Source: an uncultured Pelagibacteraceae bacterium
Lineage (GTDB): Bacteria; Pseudomonadota; Alphaproteobacteria; Pelagibacterales; Pelagibacteraceae
Assembly (NCBI GenBank): GCA_902560015.1
Contig: CACEKA010000002.1
Span: 1-64,000, forward strand
DNA length: 64,000 bases
Direction: 5' to 3'
The notes under the pieces were generated by a model. That model saw only the letters and a program-made list of their open reading frames with translations, was not told the origin of the DNA and searched no databases. Position numbers and translations under genes: made by a program. Positions 30,027 to 38,652 of the stretch are shown here, in pieces; position 1 is the stretch's first letter, and every line of letters begins with the position of its first letter.

Positions 30027-30395
30027 CTAATTCTTTTTATCCATTGGATGATTTAGACCATCAAAGAAAACTACATCTTTTAAATCATTTACATTAACTT
30101 CATCTACACAACCTAAATTGAAACCTGTCATCGCAGGTGCGCTTCTTGGATTGTGATGAGTGTAAATTCCACATTCTTTACAAAAGTAGTGGTTAGCAAC
30201 TTTTGTATGATATTGATAAAGACTTAACTTATCTTTTCCTTTAGTAACTTTAAAATCTTCATTCTTAACCATACCCATTGTTGCATTTTTTCTTTTACAA
30301 ATAGAGCAATTACATTTTACTATTTTTGCTAATTCATTAATTGGAACATTAATTTCAGCTTCTACACATCCACAATGACATGTTAGTTTTGGCAC
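30027..30395 (-). CDS. GFA-family zinc protein (CENP-V / Gfa-like)
   Basis: A 122-residue protein of the glutathione-dependent formaldehyde-activating enzyme family. The cysteine pattern C-H-C-G-C near 6-10, C-N-C-S-I-C near 29-34 and C-K-E-C-G near 72-76 forms the two zinc sites. Most family members are not proven to act on formaldehyde, so function stays open. It lies 3 bases after the cupin gene, which suggests co-transcription. Confidence 0.85.
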   Translation of the reverse strand: MPKLTCHCGCVEAEINVPINELAKIVKCNCSICKRKNATMGMVKNEDFKVTKGKDKLSLYQYHTKVANHYFCKECGIYTHHNPRSAPAMTGFNLGCVDEVNVNDLKDVVFFDGLNHPMDKKN

Positions 30396-30398
30396 TAA

Positions 30399-30749
30399 TT
30401 ATTCTCCCCATTTTCCGTGAAACTCATAAACAACTGCTGGCTCATCACCTACCACCCAGCCATCATGACCTGGATCTATTGAATATGCATCACCAGCTTT
30501 ATATGTTAATTCTGTTCCATCATCATGTTTAGCACAAACTGCTCCTGAAACTATTACTCCAAGATGTTTTGCTTTACAGCTATCAGTACCTACTGTTGGT
30601 TTAATATCTTCTGACCATTTCCAGCCTGGTTGTAAAGTTAATCTCATTACTCTTTGGTCTCCTATTTTTACAATATCCATTTTAGCATTGTTAAAGCTGG
30701 TGTTACTTTCATCTGGATTATCAAAAGTTTTAACTTCAATTGAGCTCAT
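30399..30749 (-). CDS. Cupin-domain protein
   Basis: A 116-residue single cupin. The strand pattern L-T-L-Q-P-G-W...H-L-G-V-I-V-S-G...Y-K-A-G-D-A-Y-S-I-D-P-G-H is typical of COG0662/COG1917 proteins. Only part of the usual His-rich metal set is present. A good Shine-Dalgarno (AGGAG, 7 bases upstream) supports the start. It is divergent from umuD. No substrate can be proposed. Confidence 0.8.
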   Translation of the reverse strand: MSSIEVKTFDNPDESNTSFNNAKMDIVKIGDQRVMRLTLQPGWKWSEDIKPTVGTDSCKAKHLGVIVSGAVCAKHDDGTELTYKAGDAYSIDPGHDGWVVGDEPAVVYEFHGKWGE

Positions 30750-30833
30750 AGTTTTCTCCTTTTATAATTAAATTAGAATTCTAGACTACTAATGGTTTAA
30801 GTTGTCCACAAGCATACAAAATGTAGTTTGGAT

Positions 30834-30862
30834 GTTCACGTTTTGATTCACTTTTGATTCAG
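30834..30862. promoter_or_regulatory. SOS-box-like site and 11-bp tandem repeat upstream of umuD
   Basis: GTTC-ACGTTTT-GATT (30834-30848) matches 6 of 8 fixed positions of GTTC-N7-GTTC. It runs into a near-perfect tandem 11-base repeat, TTTTGATTCAC / TTTTGATTCAG (30841-30862), whose period equals the spacing of the two half-sites in an alphaproteobacterial SOS box. It lies 41-69 bases before umuD, in the region divergent from the cupin gene. Confidence 0.5.
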
Positions 30863-30902
30863 TTACAGACTCAAAATACAACCTCTTGAGTGTATTGTAT
30901 AA

Positions 30903-31328
30903 ATGGTCTATAAAGTAGAACAAAACAAGAACATGAAACTAACAATCCCTTATTATCTACATAAAGCAGGTGCTGGTTTTCCCTCTCCTGCAACTGATTA
31001 TATCGAAGAAGATATCGATTTAAATATGCATTTAATAAGAAATGTTCCAGCTACTTTCATTATCAGAGTGCAAGGTAAATCGATGGTGGATGTTGGAATT
31101 AACGATGGAGATTTATTGGTGGTTGATAAAAGTTTGAAACCAAAAAACTTTTCAACCGTGATTGCAAACGTTCACGATGAACTTGTGGTTAAAAGTTTAG
31201 TTCAAGAGAGAGATAAAAAATTTTTAACGTCAGGATCTAAAGAGTTTACTGACAGAATTTTAATTAATGAAGAACAAGATATTTTTATCTGGGGAGTTGT
31301 AACTTATGTCATTCATTCTACGTACTAA
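30903..31328 (+). CDS. umuD: UmuD-like self-cleaving S24 protein (Pol V subunit)
   Basis: A 141-residue S24-family protein without the LexA helix-turn-helix. With the ATG at 30903 the catalytic S60 (G-K-S-M) and K97 (V-V-K-S), and the A24-G25 scissile bond before F-P-S-P-A, fall at the same numbers as in E. coli UmuD, which favours this start over the ATG at 30933. RecA filaments stimulate cleavage to UmuD', the active Pol V subunit. It overlaps umuC by 23 bases. Confidence 0.92.
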   Translation: MVYKVEQNKNMKLTIPYYLHKAGAGFPSPATDYIEEDIDLNMHLIRNVPATFIIRVQGKSMVDVGINDGDLLVVDKSLKPKNFSTVIANVHDELVVKSLVQERDKKFLTSGSKEFTDRILINEEQDIFIWGVVTYVIHSTY

Positions 31329-32586
31329 AAAAATAGCACTAGTTGATTGTAATTCTTTTTACGTTTCTTGCGAAAGATTATTCAATCCTAAAATAAGACG
31401 AAAACCAGTTGTTGTTTTATCTAATAATGATGGTTGTATCATTTCAAGATCTAATGAAGCAAAAGCTTTAGGAATTAAGATGGGTGAACCTTATTTTAAA
31501 GCAAAAGATATCATCCTTAAAAATAAAGTTGAAGTTTTTTCATCCAATTATTCTTTATATGGAGATTTATCTAGAAGAGTAATGAGAACACTTAAGAGAT
31601 TTAATGCAGAAATAGAAGTTTACTCTATTGATGAAGCTTTTTTAGATTTATCAAACTTTCCAGATCAAGATGTGGAAGAAGTTGGAAAAGAAATTAGAGA
31701 TACTGTTTTACAATGGACTGGTATTCCAACTAGTATTGGAATTGCTAAAACAAAAACCCTAAGTAAAATTGCAAATCATATTGCAAAGAAAAAGCAATCA
31801 GGAGTAACTAGTTTAATTGGAATTGATAATTTAGATCCTGTGCTTGAAAAAGTTGAGATTAACGATGTCTGGGGAGTTGGTAGACAGCTTACAAAATTTT
31901 ATAATAAAAATGGAATTTATAATGCTAAACAACTTAAAAATAAATCTAACAGCTGGATTAAAAAATCTTCTAATGTTTTGAGCTCTAGAACTGCAATGGA
32001 ACTTAAAGGAATTCCTTGTATCAATTTAGAAACCACCACTTCAAAAAGAAAAAGCTGTGTTGTTTCAAGATCATTTGGAAAAAGAGTAGAAAGATTTCAA
32101 GAATTAAAAGAAGCAGTTGCAAATTATTGTTTAAATGCATCTGAAAAGATAAGATCAGAGTCGTTAGTTGCAAAAGCAATTACAGTATTTGTTAGAACTA
32201 GTCCGTTTCAAAGAAACTATGGATATTATTCAAATGCAAAGACAATTGATTTTCCTATTGCAACGAACAACAGTATTGAAGTAGTTAAAACTGCAATCAC
32301 GATACTTGAAAATATATTTAAAAATGGTTACCAATATCAAAAAGCAGGTGTAATGCTTACAGGATTATCAAATGCTAATGATAAAACAAACCTATTTTCA
32401 TCAGAAAAAGATGAGAAAATAAGTAGTTTAATGAGGTCTATTGATAACACTAATCACAGATATGGAAGATCTACCTTGAGTGTTGCAAGTGCTGGAGTTC
32501 AAAAGAGATGGAATATGAAAAGAGAGTATTCTTCTAAGATAGATACAGCTGATTTTTACTCTCTGCCAACGGTTAGAACTAATTAA
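31306..32586 (+). CDS. umuC: DNA polymerase V catalytic subunit
   Basis: A 426-residue Y-family polymerase, close to the E. coli length (422). Motifs: D14 in L-V-D-C-N-S-F-Y, S-N-N-D-G-C-I-I-S-R, and catalytic D109-E110 in Y-S-I-D-E-A-F. It performs error-prone translesion synthesis with UmuD'. The long overlap with umuD (31306-31328) implies translational coupling. A complete umuDC cassette is notable for a streamlined genome. Confidence 0.95.
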   Translation: MSFILRTKKIALVDCNSFYVSCERLFNPKIRRKPVVVLSNNDGCIISRSNEAKALGIKMGEPYFKAKDIILKNKVEVFSSNYSLYGDLSRRVMRTLKRFNAEIEVYSIDEAFLDLSNFPDQDVEEVGKEIRDTVLQWTGIPTSIGIAKTKTLSKIANHIAKKKQSGVTSLIGIDNLDPVLEKVEINDVWGVGRQLTKFYNKNGIYNAKQLKNKSNSWIKKSSNVLSSRTAMELKGIPCINLETTTSKRKSCVVSRSFGKRVERFQELKEAVANYCLNASEKIRSESLVAKAITVFVRTSPFQRNYGYYSNAKTIDFPIATNNSIEVVKTAITILENIFKNGYQYQKAGVMLTGLSNANDKTNLFSSEKDEKISSLMRSIDNTNHRYGRSTLSVASAGVQKRWNMKREYSSKIDTADFYSLPTVRTN

Positions 32587-32659
32587 AAAAGCTATAAATT
32601 TTAACAATTATCCTGAATTTTAAATTGTATTTGTTATAAAAATTATTAATAAAGATAAC

Positions 32660-32881
32660 ATGCAAAATCAGGAAATAGTCAAAATAATAGAAAACCTAAA
32701 GGGACGAAAAAATTATGAGGAAAAAAGAGCTTCTAAGTTAGGCTTTACATCCCTTTATGCTTACTTTGAAGATAAAATTTCAAGGAAACAAAAAGCTATT
32801 GAAGACGAACAAAAAGAGTTAGAAGCTGCAAAAATTGAAAACCAATCAAAGCCAAATAAAAAAAGCTGTGGTTGTTGTTAA
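32660..32881 (+). CDS. Small charged protein with Cys-rich tail
   Basis: A 73-residue protein of unknown family. It is mostly helical and highly charged (K/E-rich from 45 to 65) and ends in K-K-S-C-G-C-C. It follows umuC by 73 bases and precedes the BKACE gene by 4 bases. A -10-like TATAAAAAT-rich stretch lies upstream. The C-terminal cysteine cluster could bind a metal or a thiol partner, but nothing identifies a function. The tight spacing to BKACE supports it as a real gene. Confidence 0.65.
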   Translation: MQNQEIVKIIENLKGRKNYEEKRASKLGFTSLYAYFEDKISRKQKAIEDEQKELEAAKIENQSKPNKKSCGCC

Positions 32882-32885
32882 ATAA

Positions 32886-33671
32886 ATGAGTTTTTATAGA
32901 CCAGAAAATTTACCCAAATTAATGGTTGCTCCAAACGGTGCTAGAAAAGTAAAAAAAGATCATCCAGCTGTTCCTTTAACAATTAGCGAAACAGTAGCAA
33001 CAGCAAAATCTTGTTATGAAGCTGGTGCAGGTGCAATACATTTGCATGTAAGAGATAAAGAAGGTCAACACGTATTAGATGCAGGACTTTATAAAGAAGC
33101 ACTAAATGAATTAGAACATCAAGTCCCTAACATGCATATACAAGTTACCACTGAGGCTATCGGAAAATATTCTCCAGCTGATATGCGAAAGCTTGCGTAT
33201 GATGTAACTCCACCAGGTACATCAATTGGAACATCAGAATTAATTCCTTCTAGAAAACCTGAAGAAGAAGATATCAAACTTTATAAATATTTAACTGAGG
33301 CGGGTACAAAAATTCAACACATACTTTATAAACCTGAAGATATAGATTTACTAATAGAGTTACTTAATAAAGCAGAAATTCAAATCAATGATGCTTGGTG
33401 TTTATTTGTTATTGGTCATTATAGTGGAAGAATAAGCTATCCAGAAAATATTTCACTGTTTGTAAAAAAAATGGAAGAGCATAAAGTAAATCTTGATTGG
33501 GCAATATGTGCTTTTGGAAAAGAAGAAATGAGTTGTTTAGAAAAAGCTATAAGTCTAGGAGGAAAGATAAGAGTTGGATTTGAAAATTCATTATTTATGC
33601 CTAATGGAGAAATTGCTCCAGACAACCACATCAAAGTTGATGCTGTTAATAAATTGTTTCAATTAAACTAA
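32886..33671 (+). CDS. BKACE-family beta-keto acid cleavage enzyme (DUF849)
   Basis: A 261-residue DUF849 protein of the 3-keto-5-aminohexanoate cleavage family. These Zn-dependent enzymes cleave beta-keto acids with acetyl-CoA to give acetoacetate and a new CoA ester. The zinc motif H-L-H-V-R near 53-57, the T-E-A-I-G segment and the R-V-G-F-E-N near the C-terminus are typical. Substrates vary widely across the family. It is a little shorter than average and its 3' end overlaps the convergent monooxygenase by 9 bases. Confidence 0.88.
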   Translation: MSFYRPENLPKLMVAPNGARKVKKDHPAVPLTISETVATAKSCYEAGAGAIHLHVRDKEGQHVLDAGLYKEALNELEHQVPNMHIQVTTEAIGKYSPADMRKLAYDVTPPGTSIGTSELIPSRKPEEEDIKLYKYLTEAGTKIQHILYKPEDIDLLIELLNKAEIQINDAWCLFVIGHYSGRISYPENISLFVKKMEEHKVNLDWAICAFGKEEMSCLEKAISLGGKIRVGFENSLFMPNGEIAPDNHIKVDAVNKLFQLN

Positions 33672-35123
33672 AATAGATAAATTCTTATTTAAATAAGATT
33701 TAAAATCCTTAACTGATTTACACGAAGAAAGGATAAATCTATCCGGTCTTACTATTATAGCTTTAGAGGCTGAATTTTTAAAAAATTTTTCTAAATCTTT
33801 ATTATTTTTTGATTGTATTAAATTCAGTTTACTAGAGATATTTTCTTTAATCTCTTTTGATAATATTAAAATTGGTTTTAAAGAAAATTTATCATCTAAT
33901 GATTTTCCATTTCTTATTTTAAATTGAGGGAATATTTTTCCTCTATTTTTATCTTGAGCTTTTCCTAATCCTTTACCTAGTTTAGGTTTAATTGATTTCA
34001 TACTCTTTTGTCCATCAGGTGTAGAGGAGACCTTTCCAGTTATATTTGAAGTTCCAACTGCATTAACAAATTCGCCCATTTTAGCAGTTGTTTTGATGTA
34101 TTCTTTCACATTTGAATACCTTTCTGATTGATAAGTATTAAGCAATTTATCACTGTGATTATTTTTCAAACAATGTGCAATCTTCCAGGATAGATTTGAA
34201 ACATCTCTAATTCCAGCACACATTCCTTGACCCATAAAAGGTGGCATTAAATGTGCTGCATCCCCTGCAAGAAAAACTCTACCTTTTTTCCATTTCTTTG
34301 AGATTGCTGATTGGAATGTGTAAATAGTCTTTCTTTCCATGAAAGCATCACTGGGTTTTAACCATGGTTTTAGAAAATTCCAAATATATGAGTTAGATAA
34401 AACTTTTTTTTCACTTTCATTATCATGGATTGCAAATTCCCATCGTCTTCTTTTACCAACATTTCGACAATAAGTAGCTGGTCTTTTTGGATTAGAATAC
34501 TGAATGGTTCTATCTGGTAATTCTTTTTTGTCTTTTTTTAAAATCAAATCTACTACTGCCCATTTTTGAGTAAATCCAAGATTTTGAAATTTTGCTTTTA
34601 TTTGTTCTCTTGTGGTTGAATTAGCGCCATCACATCCAACAACATATTTTGAACTTATTTCTTTAACTATTTTATTATTAACATTTTCTAAAATTATTTT
34701 TACAGAACTTTTATCTTCTTTAAGATTAACAACTTTTGTATTTTGCATTATTTTTACTTTTTTAAAATCTTTAAGTCGTCCTCTAAGCTTGCGTTCTAAG
34801 TCTGGCTGATGAAATCTATAACTTGGATACCACCCATTCTCGGTTACTGATCTTGGCCTTGGCCAATCTAATACTTCTTTATTTTTAGAATTAACAAATT
34901 TTGTTCCTTTGTTAATGATTGTATGTTTTAGAAATTTATCTGTAATACCAATTGTTTGAAAAACTCTCATAATCTCATCATCAAAATGAACAGCTCTTGG
35001 TAAAGGATAAAAGCTTTTTTCTTTTTCAACTATCAAAATTGAAAAACCATGTAATGCTAATAGATTAGCTAAAGTACCTCCCGTAGGACCAAAACCTATA
35101 ATTACAACATCATACTTTTTCAT
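33663..35123 (-). CDS. MhpA-like FAD-dependent aromatic hydroxylase
   Basis: A 486-residue class A flavoprotein monooxygenase. It has the FAD fold I-I-G-F-G-P-T-G-G (8-16), the D-G motif G-C-D-G-A-N-S, and the ribityl motif F-L-A-G-D-A-A-H-L-M-P-P. R-A-V-H-F-D-D-E and G-Q-G-M-C-A-G-I-R-D are shared with MhpA (3-hydroxyphenylpropionate hydroxylase). It would use NAD(P)H and O2 to hydroxylate a phenol-like acid to a catechol. It lies directly downstream of an extradiol dioxygenase, which fits hydroxylation then ring cleavage. The exact substrate is unknown. Confidence 0.88.
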   Translation of the reverse strand: MKKYDVVIIGFGPTGGTLANLLALHGFSILIVEKEKSFYPLPRAVHFDDEIMRVFQTIGITDKFLKHTIINKGTKFVNSKNKEVLDWPRPRSVTENGWYPSYRFHQPDLERKLRGRLKDFKKVKIMQNTKVVNLKEDKSSVKIILENVNNKIVKEISSKYVVGCDGANSTTREQIKAKFQNLGFTQKWAVVDLILKKDKKELPDRTIQYSNPKRPATYCRNVGKRRRWEFAIHDNESEKKVLSNSYIWNFLKPWLKPSDAFMERKTIYTFQSAISKKWKKGRVFLAGDAAHLMPPFMGQGMCAGIRDVSNLSWKIAHCLKNNHSDKLLNTYQSERYSNVKEYIKTTAKMGEFVNAVGTSNITGKVSSTPDGQKSMKSIKPKLGKGLGKAQDKNRGKIFPQFKIRNGKSLDDKFSLKPILILSKEIKENISSKLNLIQSKNNKDLEKFFKNSASKAIIVRPDRFILSSCKSVKDFKSYLNKNLSILV

Positions 35124-35140
35124 TTAAAAAATAATAATTT

Positions 35141-36115
35141 TTATTTTTTGTTAATAGTATTTGAATATAGCCATGGACAATCAATAAAAAGTGGTGCTTG
35201 TTTTCCTTCAGAGGCTGTTTCTAATCTTTTATTTCTAAACTTCATTCTTTCGTCATCGGGTAAATACAATCTTTCATGTCCCCAAAAACTAGGACCTTCA
35301 AATGTCTCTATAGGCTCCCACGTATTAGGATCAATAATTCTTCCACCCCAACCATTTTCAATAAAAAATCCCGAAGGTGTTATAGAATAAAATGATGTCA
35401 TATAATCATTAGTGTGTCTTCCAAGAGTATAGGCTATCTTATTATCTTGATACTGTAATAGGTCGTATCCTTGACCAACATCATCCAAACTATTGTACTC
35501 AACCATAAAATGATGGAAGCCAGTTCTGCCAGATCCAAATAATGCTAAACTGTGATGTCTTCCATTTACATGAAAAAAGCATAGAGAAATTGGAGTATGG
35601 CTATAGTCGCTTATTTTAAACCCCAAAACTTCAGTATAAAATGGTATTAGATCGTCGATTTTTTTAACATGAATTACTGCATGGCCCATTCCTAATGCAC
35701 CTGTTTTAAACCCCGAAATTGGACGACTTGGTTTGAATGGATCTGTATCATTCATAGGATTATAAACTAACTCAATTCTATTTCCCTGCGGATCGTTAAA
35801 ATAAATTAAATCTTCAACAAATCTTTTGTCAGCAAAAGAAGTTTTGCCTTGATGAACTTCAATTTTGTTTTCTTCTAATTTTGATGCAAAGAATAATAGA
35901 TCTTCTTTTTCATCAACTTCCCAACCCATAAATCCAAGACCATCACCCGTATTGCCAGTTATTGTTAATCTTTGTTTTTGATCATCCATTCTAAAAGATA
36001 AAATATCTTTTCCTCGATCGACTTGCTGCATCCCTAAACTTTTTTGAGTATAGTCTGACCAATCTTCAAATTTATCTGAGTTTACTCCAATGTAACTAAG
36101 AGCTTTTATAGCCAT
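35141..36115 (-). CDS. Type I extradiol ring-cleavage dioxygenase
   Basis: A 324-residue two-domain VOC protein of the BphC/catechol 2,3-dioxygenase type. The C-terminal domain keeps the iron ligands H145 (M-G-H-A-V), H202 (F-H-H-F-M-V-E) and E253 (F-I-E-N-G-W-G), and the catalytic G-R-H-T-N-D (H234). It should open a catechol adjacent to the hydroxyls. It is 17 bases before the MhpA-like hydroxylase and 61 bases after dctP, with a hairpin between. A full active site argues for a working enzyme. Confidence 0.9.
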   Translation of the reverse strand: MAIKALSYIGVNSDKFEDWSDYTQKSLGMQQVDRGKDILSFRMDDQKQRLTITGNTGDGLGFMGWEVDEKEDLLFFASKLEENKIEVHQGKTSFADKRFVEDLIYFNDPQGNRIELVYNPMNDTDPFKPSRPISGFKTGALGMGHAVIHVKKIDDLIPFYTEVLGFKISDYSHTPISLCFFHVNGRHHSLALFGSGRTGFHHFMVEYNSLDDVGQGYDLLQYQDNKIAYTLGRHTNDYMTSFYSITPSGFFIENGWGGRIIDPNTWEPIETFEGPSFWGHERLYLPDDERMKFRNKRLETASEGKQAPLFIDCPWLYSNTINKK

Positions 36116-36130
36116 CTAAAATTTTCCTAA

Positions 36131-36160
36131 ATAAAATGAGCCCACAATAAAGTGGGCTCA
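36131..36160 (-). terminator. Intrinsic terminator between dctP and dioxygenase genes
   Basis: A perfect 9-bp stem TGAGCCCAC / GTGGGCTCA with a 6-base loop (36137-36160), followed on the minus strand by TTTTAT. It sits just after the dctP stop, so dctP can be made in excess over the enzymes downstream; partial read-through would feed those genes. Confidence 0.85.
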
Positions 36161-36176
36161 AAAGTATGTATTAATA

Positions 36177-37190
36177 TTAACCTTCTACTGCAGTAATGAT
36201 TTGTCTAGCTCTATTTAGAACTGCATCACCATCAAGGCCTTTACCGCTCATTTCTTTTAACCAATTAGATTCGATTGGTGCTAAGATTTTTTTGTATTCA
36301 GCAATAACACTATCTGATGCAATTATGATTTCATGACCTTCTCTTTTTGAGATTTCATTTTTCATTACCGCATTCTGATTGTCAATTAAGTTTGAAGCCC
36401 AATCACCAAAAGCATGACCACTGTATTTATTAATACAAGCTTGTGCTCCTGATGGTAAGCTATTGAACTTATCTTCGTTCATGATCAAACCAAACGTTGC
36501 ATTAGTGATGTTAACTTCAGTATGATATTTGGTTACATCAAATAATCTGAAAGATCCAACAGCAGTATATGGAAAAGGAGTTCCATCAACTACACCTTTG
36601 CTCAAAGCCTCAGATGTTCCTGGTGCAGGTACTTTTACTCCAGTTGCTCCTAAAGTTTTTAAAATTGTTCCAGCGATTTTACTTGGTACTCTCATTTTCT
36701 TACCTTTAAAATCTGCAGGGTTTACAACTTTAGTATCCTTCATATGAATTTGATATCCAGGATTAGAGTGAAGACCTATCACTTTAATTCCTGCCATTTC
36801 TTTATCCAAATAACCTTCTTTAAATAAAGAATTTAAAGCAGTTGTTCCTGCTTTAGATGTTTTTGTAAGAAATGGTAATTCAATTACTGAACTTAAAGGA
36901 AATTGACCTCCAATATATCCTAAAACAGTCCATGAAATATCTGCAACACCTGATGTTACAATATCATATTGTTTAGGAGGACTTCCTAAAACTCCACCAG
37001 CATACATTTTTACATTTAATGCACCAGCTGAACATTGATTTACTTTTGTTGCCCAAGCTGCAAGAATTTTGCTTGCAATAAATGCTTTAGGTGGTTCAAA
37101 AGTAGCTAACTTAAGTTCTGTTGCTGAAGATGCGCTAACTATACTGAAAGAAAAAATTCCAATAATTAATCCAATTAATTTTTTTTTCAT
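36177..37190 (-). CDS. dctP: TRAP transporter substrate-binding protein DctP
   Basis: A 337-residue TRAP DctP protein with a signal peptide (1-23). The fold segments K-A-F-I-A-S-K-I-L-A-A-W-A and G-V-V-D-G-T-P-F-P are typical. TRAP systems import organic acids using the sodium gradient. The conserved ligand arginine region, K-K-M-R-V-P-S, is present, so the ligand is probably a carboxylate. A strong Shine-Dalgarno (AAGGGG) precedes it. The membrane parts dctQM are on the opposite strand, across the FAH gene. Confidence 0.9.
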   Translation of the reverse strand: MKKKLIGLIIGIFSFSIVSASSATELKLATFEPPKAFIASKILAAWATKVNQCSAGALNVKMYAGGVLGSPPKQYDIVTSGVADISWTVLGYIGGQFPLSSVIELPFLTKTSKAGTTALNSLFKEGYLDKEMAGIKVIGLHSNPGYQIHMKDTKVVNPADFKGKKMRVPSKIAGTILKTLGATGVKVPAPGTSEALSKGVVDGTPFPYTAVGSFRLFDVTKYHTEVNITNATFGLIMNEDKFNSLPSGAQACINKYSGHAFGDWASNLIDNQNAVMKNEISKREGHEIIIASDSVIAEYKKILAPIESNWLKEMSGKGLDGDAVLNRARQIITAVEG

Positions 37191-37240
37191 AAAATTATCC
37201 CCTTGTTGTTTATAATTATTATAAAAGTGTAACTTGAATT

Positions 37241-38092
37241 TTAAACTATTTCATCCTTAATTGTATTAGATAAAACCCCGATATGGGTCACCTCTATCTC
37301 AACTTTATCGCCTGGTTTCATGAAAATTGGCGGATTTCTTTTAAATCCAACACCACCAGGAGTACCCGTAACTAACACATCTCCAGCTCTCCAGGCCATT
37401 GCTTTAGAAACATAAGAAATCAATATTGGAATATCAAAAATTAATTGGCTTAATTTTGCATTTTGCATTACTTCACCATTTAATCTTGTTTCAAGAGTGA
37501 GCTCTTTATAATCCTTTATATCTTCAGCCAAAACCATATGTGGACCAAAGCTTCCTGTTCTTTCAAAATTTTTTCCCATTCCAAATTGTCTTGTATGCCT
37601 TTGCCAATCTCTGATTGTACTTTCGTTATAGCAAGAATAACCAACAATATGTTTCAAAGCATCTTCTGGTTTAATATGTTTTCCTGCTTCTCCCATAATT
37701 ACGGCCATCTCTCCTTCAAAATCTAAATTATCAGAAGCAATCGGTCTTTGGATTGGTTGATTATGAGCAGTTTGACTTTCAGGAAAACGATGAAAGATAA
37801 CAGGGTTTTCTTCTACAGTTCTATTCGTTTCTTTAACGTGTTCACTATAATTTAAACCTACGCAAATAATTTTTCCAGGATTTGGGATTAGAGGTAAATA
37901 TTCAATATCATCTTCACTTAAGCTTCCAGGATTAGAGGTTGCGTATGATTTTGCCTCTGAAATACCATTATTAGAAATAAGATCTTTTAATGTCTCTGCT
38001 CCTGATATTTTGCCTGTAAGATCTGTAATTAAATTATTGTCTATAATACCAAATTTTGGTTTTGAATTATGTTTGTAAGAAATAAATTTCAT
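37241..38092 (-). CDS. Fumarylacetoacetate hydrolase-family protein
   Basis: A 283-residue FAH-family enzyme. The core opens with I-C-V-G-L-N-Y-S-E-H and carries the metal-binding F-E-G-E-M-A-V-I and the G-D-V-L-V-T-G-T-P-G-G-V-G segment. Relatives include acylpyruvases and 2-hydroxypentadienoate hydratases or decarboxylases that finish meta-cleavage pathways. It is first of the minus-strand unit FAH-dctP-dioxygenase-hydroxylase, fitting a step after ring opening. Hydratase versus hydrolase cannot be decided by eye. Confidence 0.87.
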   Translation of the reverse strand: MKFISYKHNSKPKFGIIDNNLITDLTGKISGAETLKDLISNNGISEAKSYATSNPGSLSEDDIEYLPLIPNPGKIICVGLNYSEHVKETNRTVEENPVIFHRFPESQTAHNQPIQRPIASDNLDFEGEMAVIMGEAGKHIKPEDALKHIVGYSCYNESTIRDWQRHTRQFGMGKNFERTGSFGPHMVLAEDIKDYKELTLETRLNGEVMQNAKLSQLIFDIPILISYVSKAMAWRAGDVLVTGTPGGVGFKRNPPIFMKPGDKVEIEVTHIGVLSNTIKDEIV

Positions 38093-38172
38093 GATTAATA
38101 CTTTCTGTTTAAAACAAACCTTATATGCTAATGTTTAATAAAATTGAAGAGACATTTTATAAAAAATAAAAA

Positions 38173-38652
38173 ATGAATAAAATATTTGATTATTCAGCAA
38201 TCGCTTCTGGGATAATACTTTTATTATTATCTGTATTAACTTTTTGTGATGTCTTTGGGCGAAGATTTTTAAACTCACCAGTTACCGGGACAATTGAATT
38301 GGTTGAAATTGGAATGGCTTTAGTAGCTTTTCTTGCAATGCCAAGAGCATTTTTTTTAAACGCAAATGTTTCTGCTGATTTCATCAATAATTTAAATCTG
38401 GGAAGATTTAAAACCTATCTAATAATTCTTAAATTTATTTTAATGATAATAATCATGTCTTTAATGGCTTATGCTACAACTAAAACTTCAATAAAATTTA
38501 TGGGAAATGAAAGAGTTACTCTTGACTTAGAGTTATATTTTTATCCATTTTATTTTATCTCTTCATTAGGAATGTGGTTAAGCGTACTTGCAATTATTGT
38601 TTGGTTTATAAAAGCTTTAACTGAAACAACCACAAAACTGAGGGATATATAA
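38173..38652 (+). CDS. dctQ: TRAP transporter small permease DctQ
   Basis: A 159-residue protein with four membrane helices, the DctQ layout. The F-C-D-V-F-G-R-R-F and G-T-I-E-L-V-E motifs are typical. It overlaps dctM by one base (TAATG). It is divergent from the FAH-dctP unit across 80 bases. It joins DctM as the membrane part of the TRAP system. Confidence 0.9.
   Translation: MNKIFDYSAIASGIILLLLSVLTFCDVFGRRFLNSPVTGTIELVEIGMALVAFLAMPRAFFLNANVSADFINNLNLGRFKTYLIILKFILMIIIMSLMAYATTKTSIKFMGNERVTLDLELYFYPFYFISSLGMWLSVLAIIVWFIKALTETTTKLRDI

Noticed and set aside
30903-31328. LexA repressor
   Set aside because: The protein has no N-terminal helix-turn-helix and is followed by umuC; residue numbering matches UmuD.
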